Source of the DNA: CAVURS01 sp963795385
Lineage (GTDB): Bacteria > Actinomycetota > Actinomycetes > Actinomycetales > CAVURS01
Assembly (NCBI GenBank): GCA_963795385.1
Contig: CAWCHK010000014.1
Location: 1 to 64,000, forward strand
Reading direction: 5' to 3'
DNA: 64,000 bases
Under the pieces are notes generated by a model. The model had not been told where the DNA came from. It saw only the letters and a list, made by a program, of their open reading frames with translations, and did not search any database. Position numbers and translations under genes: made by a program. This document shows, piece by piece, positions 1 through 7,502 of this stretch (positions are counted from its first letter, which is position 1; every line of letters begins with the position of its first letter).

Positions 1-384
1 GCGAACGCGCTGCTGACCTCGGCACTAACCGGATCGCTGTCGCATCGGGAACTCGCCGAGGACGCGTTGCGCATTGTCGGTGTGCTCGGCGTGCAGCAGC
101 CACGGTTTCTGGGCTGGGCATTGACGGCAGCGCAGGGGCTGGTGGCCGGACCGGTGCAGGTGGCGGTGGTCGGCGACGACGCCGAGCCTGGTGCGCACGG
201 CGTGGCTGCACCGTCCGCCTGGAGCGGTGGTGGTGTCGGGCGAGCCGGATGCGGCCGGCGTGGCGTTGCTTGCCGATCGTCCGCTGGTCAACGGCGGGCA
301 CCGGCGGCCTACGTGTGCCGCGGCATGGTCTGCGACTTGCCGGTCACGACCGCTGCAGAACTCACGTCCCAGCTCGCAAGCTGA
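1..384 (+). CDS. Thioredoxin-domain protein (DUF255/YyaL family), C-terminal fragment
   Basis: The gene enters from outside the window, so only about the last 128 codons are present. The reading starts in frame 1 (LTGSLSHRELAEDALRIVGV), then shifts near 180 into a frame reading VRTAWLHRPPGAVVVSGEPD, and shifts again near 295 to end as AAYVCRGMVCDLPVTTAAEL and a stop at 382-384. The closing CRGMVC plus 'pvt..eL' pattern is typical of the C-terminus of the DUF255/YyaL (SPATA20-like) family, in which an N-terminal thioredoxin fold precedes an alpha/alpha barrel. Function in bacteria is poorly defined. The two shifts look like sequencing errors, because the three pieces join into one sensible C-terminus. 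Its position before hemolysin III and uppS matches the mycobacterial Rv1084-Rv1085c-Rv1086 order as I remember it. Confidence 0.6.
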   Translation, partial: ANALLTSALTGSLSHRELAEDALRIVGVLGVQQPRFLGWALTAAQGLVAGPVQVAVVGDDAEPGAHGVAAPSAWSGGGVGRAGCGRRGVACRSSAGQRRAPAAYVCRGMVCDLPVTTAAELTSQLAS

Positions 385-450
385 CAGTGGTCAGTTTCGG
401 CCGTCGGTGGTCAGTTGAAACTGACCACTGACGGCCTGACTGACCACTGT
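384..450. repeat. Nested inverted repeat, four copies of GTGGTCAG/CTGACCAC
   Basis: The octamer GTGGTCAG occurs twice on the plus strand (from 387 and from 407) and its complement CTGACCAC twice (from 421 and from 440). The inner pair forms a hairpin GTGGTCAGTT-GA-AACTGACCAC. The outer pair begins ACAGTGGTCAG and ends CTGACCACTGT, with matching GGCCGTC/GACGGCC inside. The element lies immediately after the stop of the DUF255 gene and overlaps the 3' end of the minus-strand gene that follows. It could be a bidirectional terminator, or a transposon end: multiple short repeats of this kind are seen at the ends of some IS21-like elements. No transposase gene is visible next to it. Confidence 0.6.
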
Positions 451-1010
451 CTGGGCGCTGAGGGTCGGGCCCTCGGCGCGCAGCTTGTCGACCTCGGACA
501 TCGCGGTCGCGCAGGCCGGAGAGCCAGTCGTCGGTGTGCTCGCCGACGAGCGTCGACGCACCAGGCCAGCGCGTCCGACCGGGACCGGGCGACGCCGGCG
601 TCGACCAGGGTGTCCAGCACCCGCCGCTCGTCCTGCCGCAGCCGGGTCATCGCCGGGACGGCGAGGTGCGTGAACACCACCCGGGTCTCGCCGATGCGAG
701 GCGCCCCACGCGACCTTGCGGCCGTACGGGCCTCCGCCTCGTCGGCGATCGTCATCCGGGCCTCGCGGGTCTCCTCGCGGAACCGGCCGATCCGTCCCTG
801 GGCGGCGGCCTCGGCGCTCTCGCCGTCCGACGCCCTCCGGGGCGGCCAGCTCGCCGATCACGGTGATCTCTTCGCGGTCGACGGTGATCGTCGGCTCGCC
901 GGTGAACCAGTCGACGGCAGCCGGCCGGCGAGCCAGGCCGCGCGTCGTCGGCGGGTGGGAGGTCGGCCTGTTGCCAGCCCCCGGGCCGGCCGAAGCCGCG
1001 CGCGTGCCAT
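391..1010 (-). CDS. Conserved actinobacterial hypothetical protein, frameshifted
   Basis: Several frames join into one plausible protein of about 205 residues. Near the N-terminus is AAWLAGRLP, then a tryptophan-Phe-Thr-Gly segment and TITVDREEITVIGELAAPEG. Next comes a charged Arg/Glu stretch (EARMTIADEAEA), and then a well-kept helical C-terminal half with ETRVVFTHLAVPAMTRLRQD, VLDTLVDAGVARSRSDALAW and MSEVDKLRAEGPTLSAQ. The 'VxxARSRSDALAWCV' helix-turn style resembles a small family of actinobacterial proteins without an assigned role; I do not recognise a gene name. ATG at 1010 is one possible start and ATG at 1063 another. The last codons run into the nested inverted repeat, so the true stop is uncertain. 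At least three frameshifts are needed (near 540, 700 and 900). Confidence 0.45.
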
Positions 1011-1246
1011 GTCCGTGTCCGCGTCCGTCGCCGCGCCTTACGTTGCTCGCCGTAATTCAACATTACCGTGCCGCCAAGCAGAGTCTCCGTACCGCCCTTC
1101 AATGGTGCTCAGTGTGCGACGGACGAGGGGACCGGATCAACTCTGGGGGGCACGAGTGTCGCCTTCCGAGCGGTGAGTCCATGATGACACGCAGCGGAGG
1201 GGCGGACAGCGACTGCAGCGGCGGGTGGCGGGCGGACGGGACGGGC

Positions 1247-1954
1247 TCAGCTGGCGAAGACGGCGAACCAGATGGCGATGTACTGGCAGATCGCGGCGAC
1301 CAGCGTGCAGGCGTGGAAGACCTCGTGGAATCCGAAGATGCCCGGTATCGGGTTGGGCCGCTTCAGGGCGTAGACGATCCCGCCGATCGTGTAGACGACG
1401 CCGCCCGCGGCGATCAGGACGAACGCGGCGACGCCGGCGTTGTGCAGCAGGTCGGGGAAGACGAAGACCGCCACCCAGCCGAGGGCGATATAGCACGGGG
1501 CGGACAGCCAGCGAGGCGAGGACGGCCAGAGCGCTGCAGCCCGACGCCGATCAGCGCGCCGGTCCACACCGCGATCAGCACGCCGATCATCGGGCCGGTG
1601 CGGCAGCGCGAGGACGGCGATCGGGGTGTACGTGCCGGCGATGAACACGAAGATCATCGAGTGGTCGATGCGCTTCATCAGGCCCGGGCCGAATCGCTCC
1701 AGGTCCGCCGGTGATACAGGGCGGACGTGCCGAACAGCAGCGTGACGGTGGCGCAGTAGATCGCGGTGGTCCCCGCGGCGAGCCGCCGCGCACCGCGGCG
1801 GAGACCGCGATCAGGGCGGCGCCGCTGGCGATCGAGACGGCGGCGGCGTACGCGTGCAGCCAGCCGCGCAGGCGCGGCTTGAGTTCGGCCACGGCCTGCA
1901 CCGCGTCACCACGGCGGCGGTGGCGGCGGCAGCGGCGGGTCCGGACGTCGTCAC
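1247..1954 (-). CDS. trhA: Hemolysin III / TrhA (PAQR family) membrane protein, frameshifted
   Basis: This is a seven-helix membrane protein of the PAQR family (adiponectin/progestin receptor-like; bacterial members are called hemolysin III or TrhA and are linked to membrane lipid homeostasis). Pieces in three frames assemble into about 235 residues: an N-terminal LKPRLRGWLHAYAAAVSIAS, the core KRIDHSMIFVFIAGTYTPIA, and the C-terminal YALKRPNPIPGIFGFHEVFH followed by ACTLVAAICQYIAIWFAVFA. The DHS motif and the late HEVFH carry the histidines expected at the family's metal site. GTG at 1954 is the likely start. Frameshifts lie near 1,530, 1,600-1,680 and 1,900. It is divergent from uppS, about 100 bp apart, an arrangement also found in mycobacteria. 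Confidence 0.75.
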
Positions 1955-2057
1955 ATACCGGACGCTACGGCACCGTAGGTACGGCGATCCTGTGAAGTCC
2001 GCGTGACCTGAAACCTGTCGCGCCGGCTCGTCCCGGCGATAGGTTCGCTCGGTGGGG

Positions 2058-2762
2058 ATGCGTACTGCCGTCTATGCCGTGTACGAGCGGCGGCTGCGCG
2101 CGCACCTCGAGGGGCTGCCCGTCCCGCGGCACGTCGCGATCATGATCGACGGCAATCGCCGGTGGGCGCGCGCGGCCGGGTTCGAGGACGTCAGCCACGG
2201 GCACGTCGCCGGCGCGCAGCACATCGCGAACCTGCTCGAGTGGTGCAGCGAGGCCGGGGTCGCGCACGTGACGATCTGGATGCTGTCGACCGACAATCTG
2301 GTCAACCGGTCGGCCGAGGAACTCGAACCGCTGCTGGGCATCATCGCCGGGGTCGCGCAGGAGCTGTCCGCGCCGGCAACCCTGGCGGGTCAAGGCGGTC
2401 GGCGCGCTCGACCTGCTGCCGGCCGAGATCGCCGAAGCGCTCAAGACCGCCGAGGAGGCCACCGCCGTGCGGGACGGGCTCACCGTCAACGTCGCGGTCG
2501 GGTACGGCGGCCGGCGCGAGATCGCCGACGCGGTGCGCGCGTTGATGCACGAGCACGCGGCGTCGGGCGGCACGCTCGAGGAACTCGCCGAGGTGATCGA
2601 CGTCGACCACATCGCCGAGCACCTCTACACGAAGGGCCAGCCGGACCCCGACCTCGTGATCCGCACGTCGGGCGAGCAGCGGCTCGGCGGGTTCCTGCTC
2701 TGGCAGTCGGTCCACTCCGAGTTCTACTTCTGCGACGCGCTGTGGCCGGACTTCGACCGCGC
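2058..2762 (+). CDS. uppS: Polyprenyl (decaprenyl) diphosphate synthase, UppS family, 3' end lost
   Basis: cis-Prenyltransferase that condenses isopentenyl diphosphate onto a short allylic primer to make the lipid carrier for cell-wall synthesis. The signature HVAIMIDGNRRWAR (catalytic Asp31 from the ATG at 2058) is at the N-terminus, and the C-terminal substrate motif reads DLVIRTSGEQRLGGFLLWQS then VHSEFYFCDALWPDFDRA. One extra base near 2,372-2,380 shifts the frame between QELSA and the following WRVKAVGALDLLPAE segment. GTG at 2052 is an alternative start. The family continues for roughly 15-20 residues after LWPDFDRAG, but here the sequence changes to alphaproteobacterial DNA at about 2,762, so the true C-terminus is missing. 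Confidence 0.85.
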
Positions 2763-2770
2763 AGGCGCCG
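2755..2770. other. Assembly junction 1: actinobacterial uppS joined to alphaproteobacterial DUF4282 gene
   Basis: Left of this point the plus strand encodes UppS up to 'LWPDFDRAG'. Right of it the minus strand encodes the small membrane protein whose reading ends abruptly here. The string GCAGGC at 2761-2766 can belong to either gene (Arg-Ala-Gly of UppS, or the complement of a Gly-Ala-Cys in the other gene), so the join may have used a short shared sequence. Both genes are truncated at the same place, facing each other, which no natural gene boundary would explain. Confidence 0.75.
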
Positions 2771-2928
2771 ATCAGCGGCAGAACGATGCCGGTTAACAGG
2801 CTGAACGACCAGATGCCGATGACCACGCGGATCAGCGTCGCGATGGCGATCAGCAGCAGGCCGATCGCAAACACGATGCGGATGATGCGCGGCGTGATGA
2901 AGTTATCGAACGACAGGAAATCCGACAT
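2764..2928 (-). CDS. DUF4282 small membrane protein, C-terminus lost
   Basis: The start is MSDFLSFDNFITPRIIRIVF, followed by two hydrophobic helices (about residues 15-35 and 40-55) ending in SLLTGIVLPLIGAC. This 'sFdkFiTp.ii.i.y' opening is characteristic of the DUF4282 family of small two-helix inner-membrane proteins of unknown role. The start ATG at 2928 is preceded by a purine-rich GGAGCC stretch. About 55 codons remain. The frame continues beyond position 2,764 only as antisense of uppS, which shows that the real C-terminus was replaced at junction 1. Confidence 0.7.
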
Positions 2929-2984
2929 GGCGGGCTCCTTCCCGATTGCCGGATCAGCAGCCTAGCTATGTCGGATACGATTCG

Positions 2985-3840
2985 TCATCCTGGTTTCACA
3001 TTGAGCCGTCCGGCGATGTCCTGGATGAACTGCCAGGCGACGCGGCCGGAACGCGAACCGCGGGTCATCGACCATTCGATAGCCTGCTGCGTGCAGCGCT
3101 TCGGTGGTTATCGGCAGCTGCATGCTGGCGGCGTAGCCGTCGATCATGGCGAAGAAGGTGTCCTGATCGCAGTTGTGGAAACCAAGCCAGAGACCGAAGC
3201 GGTCGGACAGCGAGACCTTCTCTTCGGTTGCCTCTGACGGATTGATCGCCGTCTGGCGTTCGTTCTCGATCATGTCGCGCGGCATCAGGTGGCGGCGGTT
3301 CGACGTGGCATAGAACAGCACGTTATCGGGGCGGCCCTCGATGCCGCCCTCCAGCACCGACTTGAGTGCCTTGTAGTCGGAGTCCTCGCGCTCGAAGGAC
3401 AAGTCGTCGCAGAGGATCAGGCAACGGCGCGGCTGGCCGCGCAGCACGTTGAGCAGTTCCGGCAGCGAGCGGACGTCCTCGCGGTGGATTTCCACCAGGG
3501 CGAGGCCGCCGGAGGTCTGCGTGTTGGCAACGGCGTGCACTGCCTTGATCAACGACGATTTGCCCATGCCGCGCGCGCCCCACAGCATCGCATTGTTGGC
3601 GGGGAGGCCGTGGGCGAAGCGCAGTGTGTTGTCGAGCAGGATGCGCTTCTGCTGCTCGACGCCTTTGAGCAAGGCGATGTCCACGCGCGAAACCTTGGCC
3701 ACCGGGGCGAGATGGGGCGGCTTGGGGTGCCAGACAAATGCGCCGGCGGCCGCCAGATCGACCGCCCTGGGCGGCGGAGGGGCCAGGCGATCCAGCGCGT
3801 CGGCGATCCGGCTGGCGAGTTCGATCAGGCGTTGGTCCAT
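2985..3840 (-). CDS. DUF815-family AAA ATPase, frameshift near C-terminus
   Basis: P-loop ATPase of the DUF815 (COG2607) family, common in alphaproteobacteria next to yajC; its cellular role is not firmly known. From MDQRLIELASRIADALDRL it proceeds to NNAMLWGARGMGKSSLIKAV, where the Walker A is GARGMGKSS at about residues 86-94. A Walker B-like RRCLILCDDLSFE and the sensor region DNVLFYATSNRRHL follow, then ERVSLSDRFGLW-type residues. An extra base near 3,090 pushes the tail out of frame; corrected, it reads AIEWSMTRGSRSGRVAWQFI and ends NVKPG with a stop at 2985. That tail is the normal family ending, so the break looks like a sequence error. The gene is divergent from yajC, 80 bp away. Confidence 0.8.
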
Positions 3841-3920
3841 CGATGCGGGTCCGGGCAACTTGACGGGAAGGGGGCGGAAACTATGGTCCCGCCCCAATCC
3901 AGGCAACCCAGGACCAATTG

Positions 3921-4298
3921 ATGCTCATCTCCCCCGCCTACGCGCAGGACATCTCCGGCATGTTCGGCAACGCCACGCAGTTCCTGCCGCTGGTGCTGAT
4001 TTTCGTGGTTTTCTATTTCCTGCTGATCCGGCCACAGCAGCAGAAGGCGAAGGAGAACCGCCAGATGCTGTCGGCGCTGAAGCGCGGCGACCGCGTGGTG
4101 ACCGGTGGCGGCATCGTCGGCACGGTGCAGCGGGTGCCGATGGTGCAGGACAAGGACGGCAAGCAGGTTGCATCGAATGAGATCGATGTGGAGATCGCGC
4201 CGAATATCCGGGTGACGGTGCTGCGCGAGACGATTGCCAGCGTGGTGCGTCCGACGGCGGCGAATGATTCGAAGCCGGTGAAGGACAAAGCGAGCTAG
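3921..4298 (+). CDS. yajC: Preprotein translocase subunit YajC
   Basis: Small single-span inner-membrane protein that associates with SecDF and the SecYEG translocon. After a short N-terminal segment (MLISPAYAQDISGMFGNATQ) there is one transmembrane helix at about residues 21-38, then the diagnostic IRPQQQKAKENRQMLSALK, followed by a small beta domain with GDRVVTGGGIVGTV. Length of 125 residues is normal. TTG at 3918 directly precedes the ATG and is an alternative start. In many alphaproteobacteria secD and secF follow; here a terminator and the convergent sodB come next, so this copy looks monocistronic. Confidence 0.93.
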   Translation: MLISPAYAQDISGMFGNATQFLPLVLIFVVFYFLLIRPQQQKAKENRQMLSALKRGDRVVTGGGIVGTVQRVPMVQDKDGKQVASNEIDVEIAPNIRVTVLRETIASVVRPTAANDSKPVKDKAS

Positions 4299-4308
4299 CG
4301 AGCGGTTG

Positions 4309-4339
4309 GACGAAGCAATCCGCGCCGGATTGCTTCGTC
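4309..4339. terminator. Bidirectional intrinsic terminator between yajC and sodB
   Basis: A perfect 13-bp stem, GACGAAGCAATCC (4309-4321) and GGATTGCTTCGTC (4327-4339), encloses the loop GCGCC and is followed by GTTTCG. It sits 11 bp after the yajC stop and 14 bp from the convergent sodB stop, so it can serve both genes. Confidence 0.85.
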
Positions 4340-4352
4340 GTTTCGCGGCGGA

Positions 4353-4958
4353 TCAGGCCTTGAGCTGCGCCTCTGCGTATTCGTAGTTGGCGAGCTTATC
4401 GACCCAGTTCTGCAGATAGTCGGGACGGCGGTTGCGGAAGTCCAGATAGTAGCTGTGTTCCCACACGTCGCAGCCGAGCAGCACCTTGCCCTCGCCGGTG
4501 GCGAGCGGATTGGAACCGTTCGGTGTCTTGGTCACTTTGAGCTTGCCATCCTTGCCGACGACGAGCCACGCCCAGCCGGAGCCGAACTGGGTGGCGCCGG
4601 CAGCCTTGAACGCATCCTTGAACTGCGTCACGCCGCCGAGGTCCTCGGTGATCTTCTTTTCCAGCGCGCCTGGAATGCCACCGCCATTCGGGCTCATGCA
4701 TTGCCAGAAGATGATATGGTTCCAGTGCTGGCCGGCGTTATTGAAGACAGGAGCCTTGTCGGCGCTGCCGTGCGTCATGGTGATAATTTGATCGAGCGAC
4801 TTGCCTTGCAGCGAAGGATCCTTCTCGACGAAGCCATTCAACGCGGTGACATAAGCCTGATGGTGCTTGCCGTGATGCAGGTCGAGAGTTTCCTCGCACA
4901 TCCCTTTTGCCCCAAGGGCAGTCTTGGAATACGGGAGGGAGGGAAGTTCGAAAGCCAT
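4353..4958 (-). CDS. sodB: Iron superoxide dismutase
   Basis: Cytoplasmic enzyme converting superoxide to oxygen and hydrogen peroxide. The 201-residue protein has all four metal ligands of the Fe/Mn SOD family: His28 in LDLHHGKHHQ, His81 in FNNAGQHWNH, and Asp164 and His168 in GCDVWEHSYYLDFRNRRPDY. The Gln at position 77, just before HWNH, is placed as in iron-type enzymes (Gln69 of E. coli SodB), which favours Fe over Mn; the metal cannot be settled from sequence alone. The ATG at 4958 follows a good ribosome binding site (GGAGG, about 7 bp upstream). The frame is intact. It converges on yajC across a strong terminator. Confidence 0.93.
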   Translation of the reverse strand: MAFELPSLPYSKTALGAKGMCEETLDLHHGKHHQAYVTALNGFVEKDPSLQGKSLDQIITMTHGSADKAPVFNNAGQHWNHIIFWQCMSPNGGGIPGALEKKITEDLGGVTQFKDAFKAAGATQFGSGWAWLVVGKDGKLKVTKTPNGSNPLATGEGKVLLGCDVWEHSYYLDFRNRRPDYLQNWVDKLANYEYAEAQLKA

Positions 4959-5000
4959 GGATCATCCTCCGCTGGTTGCAGTGGCCTTTAGCTATGACCC

Positions 5001-5729
5001 GTGCCCGGACCCGTCAAGGCGGGCATGAACCAGGCGCTGTCCGCGCTGGTTCGGCGGCGTGATCCCGATCGCTTCCTCACGGCACTGTTTGCGCCGCCGG
5101 AAAAGCGCGATGCGCTGTTCGCTTTGTACGCGTTCAATCATGAGCTCGCACGTGCGCGTGAGGTGGCGTCGGAGCCGGTATTGGCGCTGATACGGCTACA
5201 ATGGTGGCGTGAAGTGGTTGAGGGTGCCTCGCGGCGGCATGAGGTTGCCGAACCGTTGAGCGCTGCGATCGGAGCCGGCGCGCTATCTCGTGATGATCTG
5301 TTGGCAATGATCGATGCACGCGAGGCCGAAGTGGAACCCGAATTCGCCACTATGGAGAAGTGGCGCGACTACGTGATGGGCAGTGCAGGCGGTGTTGCGG
5401 TTGCGGCGGCTAGGCTGCTGGGCGCGACGGACCCGGAATGCATGCGGCCATTTGGTGCTGCGTACGGCATTGCTGGCCTGCTGCGCGGCGCGACGATGCA
5501 TGCGCGGCAAGGGCGGCACATGCTGCCCGCGAACGCTCGGATCGAGGATCTTGCGCGCGAGGGACTGGCGTTGTTGCGGCCAACGTCGCTGCCGCGCAAC
5601 GTGATTGCCGCCGCGTTGCCGGCGGTGCTGGCGCGGCGCGATCTGCGGCGGTCCCCCCACTTTCCGATGCAACGCGGTCTGGCCGATCGGCTGGCGGTGA
5701 TGTTCGCGGGGTTCAGCGGACGGGTCTGA
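5001..5729 (+). CDS. Squalene/phytoene synthase-fold protein, NDUFAF6-like
   Basis: The 242-residue protein has the all-helical squalene/phytoene synthase fold: RRRDPDRFLTALFAPPEKRD, ALYAFNHELARAREV, LIRLQWWREVVEG, KWRDYVMGSAGGVA and GLLRGATMHARQGRHMLPAN. True synthases have two Asp-rich motifs for Mg2+-diphosphate binding. Here the first is replaced by AFNHELARARE and the second by LLRGATMHARQGR, so prenyl synthase activity is unlikely. The 'LLR(A/G)T..H..(R/Q).(R/K)..LP' pattern is like NDUFAF6, a complex I assembly factor in mitochondria, and alphaproteobacteria commonly carry such a homologue near sec genes. Start is GTG at 5001; ATG at 5025 is an alternative and the first strongly conserved-looking residues lie after it. 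Confidence 0.75.
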   Translation: MPGPVKAGMNQALSALVRRRDPDRFLTALFAPPEKRDALFALYAFNHELARAREVASEPVLALIRLQWWREVVEGASRRHEVAEPLSAAIGAGALSRDDLLAMIDAREAEVEPEFATMEKWRDYVMGSAGGVAVAAARLLGATDPECMRPFGAAYGIAGLLRGATMHARQGRHMLPANARIEDLAREGLALLRPTSLPRNVIAAALPAVLARRDLRRSPHFPMQRGLADRLAVMFAGFSGRV

Positions 5730-5730
5730 A

Positions 5731-6885
5731 TCACGATTTCGGTAGAGGCAGCAGTAACAGGGCCGCAAGCGCTGCAAGACCTCCGGCCATCAGCATCACG
5801 TCGAGTGGCGGCAATGCAGCAACCAATGGCGCGATCAATGTTGGTGCGCTTGCCTGCGCCAGCAGTACCGGCAGTGCGAGCCAGCCGAGCAGTGTCGCGT
5901 AACTCTGCGGGCCGAGCAGGGCGAGAGGCAGCGTGCCACGGTTGATGGTGAGGATTCCGTTGCTCATGCCATAGAGTACCGCGAAGCACATCGCAGCGAT
6001 GGGACCTCCGGCGAGCAGCGTGAGTGCGCCAAGCGGGAACAGCATGGCGCCGAGCCTGGCGCGCAGCATGAGTCCCATGTGTGCCCCGATCGACCATTCG
6101 AGCAGACGGCCAGCGACCTGGCCGGGGCCGATCAGTGCCGCGATAAAAATTGACTGCGTGAGGGTCAGGCCGACGCCTTGCAGCAGCATGAGTATATTGA
6201 CGGCAATCGCCGAGGTGATGAACCAGCGGATGGTGAAGAAGGCGCCGAGACACAACACGATGGTTTGCCTAGCACGCATCGTTGTGGATGGTGGTGCAGC
6301 ATGCGCCAGAATGGCGGGTTGCGGTGATTTGCGCGGGACAAGCAGCAGCACTACCGGCAGGTTCACGGCGAGTTGCAAAGCAGCGTAGAGCAACAGCAGG
6401 TTGTGCCAACCGAGCGTGCCGATTAGCGCCGCGCCGAGTGACCAGAACACAGTGCTGGCGAAGCCCGCGAGCAGTGTGATGCCGGTGATGGCGGGTCCCG
6501 CATCCTTCCCCAACAGCACGCCGGCGGTGGCGAATGCGGCATCGTAAAGTCCTAGCGCCATGCCGGCGCCGATGATCGCCCAACCGACATACCAAACGTA
6601 CAGACTTGTCGCTGTGGCGAGCACCAGTTGGCCAGCGGCGGTGATGACAATGCTCGAGGCGAGCGGTCCGCGTCCGCCGTGCCGGTCGATCCATCGCCCG
6701 ACGCGTGGTGCCGACGCGCCGGTGATCAGCAGCGCCCAGGTGAAGGCACCGAGAATGGCGAAGTGGGATGCACCGATGCTGCGTGCTGCCGGCTCGGCGA
6801 TCACTGCGGGCAGGTAGAATGTCATGCCCCAGGTCATCGTCTGATTGAGCCCCAACACGATGGCGAGGCGACGGCGGAGGATCAT
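5731..6885 (-). CDS. Major facilitator superfamily transporter
   Basis: A 384-residue polytopic membrane protein with about twelve hydrophobic helices. It starts MILRRRLAIVLGLNQTMTWG and carries a cytoplasmic-loop motif GRWIDRHGGRGPLASSIVI, equivalent to the MFS motif A (G-x-x-x-D-R-x-G-R-R). A central charged loop (RKSPQPAILAHAAPPSTTMR) divides the two six-helix halves. The substrate cannot be inferred from sequence. The start ATG at 6885 overlaps the stop of the upstream GNAT gene by 4 bp, so the two are translationally coupled. Because the partner resembles phosphinothricin acetyltransferase, the pair may detoxify and export a small amine, but that is speculative. Confidence 0.85.
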   Translation of the reverse strand: MILRRRLAIVLGLNQTMTWGMTFYLPAVIAEPAARSIGASHFAILGAFTWALLITGASAPRVGRWIDRHGGRGPLASSIVITAAGQLVLATATSLYVWYVGWAIIGAGMALGLYDAAFATAGVLLGKDAGPAITGITLLAGFASTVFWSLGAALIGTLGWHNLLLLYAALQLAVNLPVVLLLVPRKSPQPAILAHAAPPSTTMRARQTIVLCLGAFFTIRWFITSAIAVNILMLLQGVGLTLTQSIFIAALIGPGQVAGRLLEWSIGAHMGLMLRARLGAMLFPLGALTLLAGGPIAAMCFAVLYGMSNGILTINRGTLPLALLGPQSYATLLGWLALPVLLAQASAPTLIAPLVAALPPLDVMLMAGGLAALAALLLLPLPKS

Positions 6886-7412
6886 CCCTCGCGCGCGGAT
6901 GGCGGCGTGGTGTCGCCGGTGCCTAGCTGGCGTTGCATCAGAACGGAATTGAGCCAGCGGCCATGCTTGTAGCCGACGCTGGTCAGCGTGCCGATGAGAC
7001 GGAAGCCGCAGCGTTCGTGCAGACGAATGGACGCGGCGTGCGAACTGTCGCCGATGACCGCGATCATCTGGCGCAGGTCGCGTGCTTCGCATTCGACAAT
7101 CAGCGCTTCGAGCAGAAGCTTGCCGATGCCGCAGCCGATGAAGTCGTGGCGGATGTAGACGGAGTTTTCCACGGTGTCGCGATAGGCGGCGCGAGGGCGG
7201 TAGGTGCCGGCATAGGCATAGCCGGTGATTTCGCCATCCCGTTCGGCGACCAAGTAGGGCAGGGACCTGCCGACGATGTCGGCGCGGCGGCGACGCATGT
7301 CGTCCAGTGAAGGCGGCGCGGTCTCGAACGAGGCGGTGCCATGTAGCACGTGGTGCGCATAGATACCGGTGATCGCCGCCATGTCTGCTTCACGGCAAGC
7401 ACGTATGCTCAT
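6882..7412 (-). CDS. GNAT N-acetyltransferase (phosphinothricin acetyltransferase-like)
   Basis: A 176-residue acetyl-CoA-dependent N-acetyltransferase. It reads MSIRACREADMAAITGIYAH then HVLHGTASFETAPPSLDDM, with the acetyl-CoA loop around GCGIGKLLLEALIVECEARD and a C-terminal SIRLHERCGFRLIGTLTSVG plus YKHGRWLNSVLMQRQL. 'TASFE...P' near the N-terminus, 'VYI...GxGxGxxLL' and 'GxKxGRWLDxxxMQ' are hallmarks of the Pat/Bar/YncA subgroup, which acetylates phosphinothricin, methionine sulfone or related amino acids. Its 3' end overlaps the MFS gene by 4 bp, and it is divergent from the LysR-type regulator gene 90 bp away, which may control the pair. Confidence 0.88.
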   Translation of the reverse strand: MSIRACREADMAAITGIYAHHVLHGTASFETAPPSLDDMRRRRADIVGRSLPYLVAERDGEITGYAYAGTYRPRAAYRDTVENSVYIRHDFIGCGIGKLLLEALIVECEARDLRQMIAVIGDSSHAASIRLHERCGFRLIGTLTSVGYKHGRWLNSVLMQRQLGTGDTTPPSAREG

Positions 7413-7502
7413 GACCTTCGCCTTTCATGGACAGCATGCGGCTTGACGATGAGGGACAAAAGGAAAATCTTTGGATACGAGGTATCAGGATAATTTCTGC
7501 TT

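Noticed and set aside
2341..2928. Possible 195-residue fusion of DUF4282 with another domain
   Set aside because: After residue 55 the frame is antisense of uppS; the fusion exists only because of the assembly join.
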